Origin: Aeromicrobium sp.
GTDB lineage: Bacteria; Actinomycetota; Actinomycetes; Propionibacteriales; Nocardioidaceae
Direction: 5' to 3'
NCBI GenBank assembly: GCA_023254755.1
Contig: JALRKU010000054.1
Coordinates: 1 to 8,330, forward strand
Length of the DNA stretch: 8,330 nucleotides
The position numbers and the translations under genes are program-made. Shown in pieces: positions 6,556-8,330 of the stretch. The notes beneath the pieces are model-generated. The model saw nothing but the letters and a program-made list of their open reading frames with translations, had not been told where the DNA came from and ran no database searches. Each line of letters begins with the position of its first letter. Positions within the stretch are counted from its first letter, which is position 1.

Positions 6556-6661
6556 GCGGTGCCTCAGCGACCCTTCCCGCGGGGCGGTGCCTCAGCGACG
6601 TGTCCCGGCCCAGGGCGGTGCCTCAGCGACGTGTCCTGACCCGCGGCGGTGCCTCAGCGAC
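6556..6661. repeat. Four direct 16-nt repeats at about 31-nt period
   Basis: GCGGTGCCTCAGCGAC occurs exactly at 6556-6571, 6584-6599, 6615-6630 and 6646-6661, with steps of 28, 31 and 31 nt. The intervening 12-15 nt are related to one another (consensus roughly STGTCCYGRCYC). The unit is therefore best seen as a degenerate 31-bp tandem repeat rather than repeat plus unique spacer. A fifth copy, inverted with one mismatch, lies at 6681-6696. The array fills much of the 232-nt gap (6528-6759) between convergent genes. No gene is seen there: readings across the repeats are short, Arg/Pro-rich and lack a credible start. Confidence 0.85.
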
Positions 6662-6696
6662 CTGTCCCGACTCCCGAAGCGTCGCTGACGCACCGC
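6646..6696. terminator. Hairpin from the last direct and the inverted repeat copy, possible bidirectional terminator
   Basis: The fourth repeat (6646-6661) and the inverted copy GTCGCTGACGCACCGC (6681-6696) can pair over 16 positions with one C-C mismatch around a 19-nt loop. The position between the ends of two convergent genes fits a bidirectional terminator. There is no T-tract on either strand, so the role is inferred from position and fold only. Confidence 0.45.
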
Positions 6697-6759
6697 TCCG
6701 CCCCGATACGTCGCCAGCTCACCGCCCACATCGGGCGGCCGGGGACCGGCGGCGAGTCG

Positions 6760-7392
6760 CTAGGCGGGTGGTGCGGGACGCAGGAGGGCGCGCATGGCGT
6801 CGCCGAACATGCCCGGGTCGACGCCGTGATCGATCGACCGCAGGGCACCGAGGCCGATGCCGAGGCTCAGCAGCATCGTGGCGGCCTGCTCGGGCGGGAA
6901 GCGCAACGTGATGCCCTGGTCCGTCGTGACCTGCTCGATGAGCGCGGCGATGGCCGCGCGCACCTCGCGCTGGCGACGGCGCAGCGCCGACGCGACGAAC
7001 GGGCTCTGCCGCGCGACCGCGCCGAACTCGGACTCGAGGGCGACCCACAGGGGCTGCCCGATGCCCTCGCGTGCCCACACCGCGAACCGGTCGATCTTGT
7101 CGTCGAGGCCGCCGGGACCGCTGAAGACCTCGGCGACCTGCACGACCTGCTCGGCGTGGATGCTGTCGAGCACCGCCATGCACAGCTCCTCCTTGCCGGA
7201 GAAGTTGGAGTACACGGCACCCTTGGAGAAGCCGGCACGCTCGGCGACCTTGTCCAGCGACGTGGCCGCGTAGCCGTCGGAGATGAACATCTCGCGGGCG
7301 ACGTCGACGAGACGACGCCGCGTCTCGGCCTGCCGCTCGGCACGGACTCCGGCACCCCGACTGCCGTCGGCGCGGTCCTGGTCGATGCTCAC
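6760..7392 (-). CDS. TetR-family transcriptional regulator
   Basis: This 210-residue regulator has an N-terminal TetR DNA-binding domain: RRRLVDVAREMFISDGY (25-41), then a helix-turn-helix at about 44-64 (TSLDKVAERAGFSKGAVYSNF). The SKGAVYSNFSGKEEL pattern is the classic TetR recognition helix and following turn. The rest is an Ala/Leu-rich all-helical ligand-binding and dimerisation domain without a recognisable ligand signature. The GTG at 7392 is chosen because a perfect AGGAGG lies 7 nt upstream; longer readings into the divergent gene are antisense. It is divergent from a Baeyer-Villiger-type monooxygenase, with a palindromic operator in between. It therefore probably represses both itself and the monooxygenase until an inducer, perhaps a ketone or related compound, binds. 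Family call secure; target inferred from context. Confidence 0.93.
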   Translation of the reverse strand: MSIDQDRADGSRGAGVRAERQAETRRRLVDVAREMFISDGYAATSLDKVAERAGFSKGAVYSNFSGKEELCMAVLDSIHAEQVVQVAEVFSGPGGLDDKIDRFAVWAREGIGQPLWVALESEFGAVARQSPFVASALRRRQREVRAAIAALIEQVTTDQGITLRFPPEQAATMLLSLGIGLGALRSIDHGVDPGMFGDAMRALLRPAPPA

Positions 7393-7399
7393 CAGACGT

Positions 7400-7405
7400 C
7401 CTCCT
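7400..7405 (-). promoter_or_regulatory. Ribosome binding site of the TetR gene
   Basis: AGGAGG on the minus strand sits 7 nt before the GTG at 7392, an ideal spacing that fixes the start. It contrasts with the divergent monooxygenase gene, which has none. Confidence 0.85.
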
Positions 7406-7426
7406 CGTAGCGGTTCACAGCCTCCC

Positions 7427-7445
7427 CGGATACCGATAGTATCCG
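7427..7445. promoter_or_regulatory. Palindromic operator, probable TetR binding site
   Basis: CGGATAC (7427-7433) and GTATCCG (7439-7445) are perfect inverted half-sites separated by CGATA, 19 bp in total. This is the size and form typical of TetR-family operators. It overlaps -10-like boxes on both strands: TAGTAT at 7437-7442 (plus) and TACTAT, the complement of 7436-7441 (minus). A bound dimer would thus block both genes. A second, offset dyad, TCACAG (7415-7420) with CTGTGA (7448-7453), flanks it. Confidence 0.75.
7437..7442 (+). promoter_or_regulatory. -10 box for a leaderless monooxygenase transcript
   Basis: TAGTAT fits the TANNNT -10 form common in Actinobacteria. Seven nt separate it from the GTG at 7450, so transcription would begin at the start codon itself. 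The absence of any Shine-Dalgarno sequence before that GTG agrees with a leaderless mRNA. No clear -35 is seen. Confidence 0.5.
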
Positions 7446-7449
7446 AACT

Positions 7450-8330
7450 GTGATCAGCCACGACATCCTCATCATCGGCACGGGCTTCTCCGGCATGGGC
7501 ATGGCCATGAAGCTGCGAGAGGCCGGACGCACCGACTTCGTCGTCCTGGAGAAGGCGGACGACGTCGGCGGCACCTGGCGCGACAACACCTACCCCGGCG
7601 CCGAGTGCGACGTCCAGAGCCACATGTACTCCTTCTCCTACGAGCTGAACCCCGGCTGGAGCCGCGAGTACTCCGCGCAGCCGGAGATCTGGCAGTACAT
7701 GCGCGACGTCGCCACGAAGCACGACCTCTACTCGGCCATCCGCTTCGGCACCGAGGTCACCGGCGCCACGTGGGACGAGGAGCGCCTGCGCTGGACCGTC
7801 ACCACGAACCACGAGACCTACGAGGCCCGCGTGGTCGTCTCGGGCATCGGCGGCCTGCACATCCCGAACGTGCCCGAGCTGCCCGGCGCCGAGTCGTTCG
7901 CCGGACCGCGCTTCCACTCGGCGCAGTGGCAGCACGACGTCGACCTGACCGGCAAGAAGGTCGCCGTCATCGGCACCGGAGCCAGCGCGATCCAGTTCGT
8001 CCCGCAGATCGCTCCCGTCGTCGGCCAGCTCGACGTCTACCAGCGCACCGCGCCGTGGGTCGTGCCCAAGTCGAACCACGACATCGTGGGCCGCAAGGCG
8101 AAGTTCCTGCAGAAGGTCCCCGGCGGCACCCGCGCCTACCGCAACGCGCTCTACTGGTTCAACGAGTCGACGCAGCTGGCCTTCACCGGACCGCTGCAGA
8201 AGATCTCGTCGGTCGTCGAGAAGCGCACCGCGGCCTACATCCGCAAGACGATCACCGACCCCGCGGTCGCCGAGAAGCTGATCCCCGACTACCGCCTGGG
8301 CTGCAAGCGCATCCTCAAGACCGACAACTA
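7450..8330 (+). CDS. Flavin-containing (Baeyer-Villiger type) monooxygenase, N-terminal part (cut by window edge)
   Basis: The visible 293 codons encode a class B flavoprotein monooxygenase, which uses FAD, NADPH and O2. Features in order are the FAD-binding GTGFSG (10-15) after a beta strand, VGGTWRDNTYPGAECDVQSH (39-58), the Baeyer-Villiger fingerprint FAGPRFHSAQW (150-160, matching FxGxxxHxxxW) and the NADPH-binding GTGASAIQF (175-183) after VAVI. The fingerprint favours a Baeyer-Villiger monooxygenase, converting ketones to esters or lactones, over an N-hydroxylating FMO. The substrate is not readable. Roughly 200 further residues are expected beyond the window. The GTG at 7450 is the only start that keeps the first Rossmann strand intact; it has no ribosome site and is probably leaderless. 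It is divergent from, and likely repressed by, the neighbouring TetR protein. Confidence 0.92.
   Translation, partial: MISHDILIIGTGFSGMGMAMKLREAGRTDFVVLEKADDVGGTWRDNTYPGAECDVQSHMYSFSYELNPGWSREYSAQPEIWQYMRDVATKHDLYSAIRFGTEVTGATWDEERLRWTVTTNHETYEARVVVSGIGGLHIPNVPELPGAESFAGPRFHSAQWQHDVDLTGKKVAVIGTGASAIQFVPQIAPVVGQLDVYQRTAPWVVPKSNHDIVGRKAKFLQKVPGGTRAYRNALYWFNESTQLAFTGPLQKISSVVEKRTAAYIRKTITDPAVAEKLIPDYRLGCKRILKTDN

Noticed and set aside
6556..6696. CRISPR array
   Set aside because: The repeats are only 16 nt, the linkers of 12-15 nt resemble one another, one copy is inverted, and no cas genes are in the window.
6738..6750. Short GCCGG-GGA-CCGGC hairpin just past the TetR stop
   Set aside because: A 5-bp stem in such GC-rich DNA is weak evidence, and no T-tract follows; not listed as a terminator.
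6600..6911. Small protein encoded across the repeats
   Set aside because: The frame translates the tandem repeat into Arg/Ala/Pro-rich sequence, lacks a credible ribosome site and runs antisense into the TetR gene.
7393..8079. N-terminal extension of the TetR gene
   Set aside because: It is antisense to the monooxygenase; the ideal ribosome site before GTG 7392 sets the start.

Overview
The window is very GC-rich, with G or C at most third codon positions, and six of its nine genes start at GTG. The gene order ppa / dacB - zinc metalloprotease - tilS - hpt - ftsH is a familiar actinobacterial arrangement. Together these suggest a high-GC actinobacterium, perhaps a Nocardioidaceae-like lineage (Nocardioides/Aeromicrobium type). 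The family-level guess is inference, not a database result.

Layout. Positions 1-4779 hold a tightly packed minus-strand operon. In transcription order it is dacB (PBP4-type D-Ala-D-Ala carboxypeptidase), a DUF2342 HExxH zinc metalloprotease, tilS (tRNA-Ile lysidine synthetase), hpt (hypoxanthine phosphoribosyltransferase) and ftsH (membrane AAA+ protease, cut by the window edge). The first four are separated by 3-27 nt. ftsH stands apart behind a 187-nt gap with a potentially structured leader. Divergent from dacB, across 36 nt with overlapping -10-like boxes, lies ppa (inorganic pyrophosphatase). It is followed on the same strand by a secreted PQQ-type sugar dehydrogenase whose start codon sits at the tip of a long perfect dyad.

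Between the convergent dehydrogenase and TetR genes is a 232-nt non-coding stretch. It carries four direct copies of a 16-nt element at about 31-nt period plus one inverted copy that could fold with the last direct copy. The right end is a divergent regulator/enzyme pair: a TetR-family repressor (minus) and a flavin-dependent Baeyer-Villiger-type monooxygenase (plus, cut by the window edge). Their 57-nt intergenic region contains a perfect 7-5-7 inverted repeat over both predicted -10 boxes, with a layout that fits a leaderless monooxygenase mRNA.

Functionally the left part is housekeeping: peptidoglycan trimming, tRNA modification, purine salvage, proteolysis and pyrophosphate removal. The right part is accessory: periplasmic or extracellular sugar oxidation and an inducible oxygenation module. 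I found no phage, transposon, CRISPR or defence system. The most unusual signals are non-coding: the start-codon hairpin, the repeat cluster and the TetR operator/leaderless promoter.
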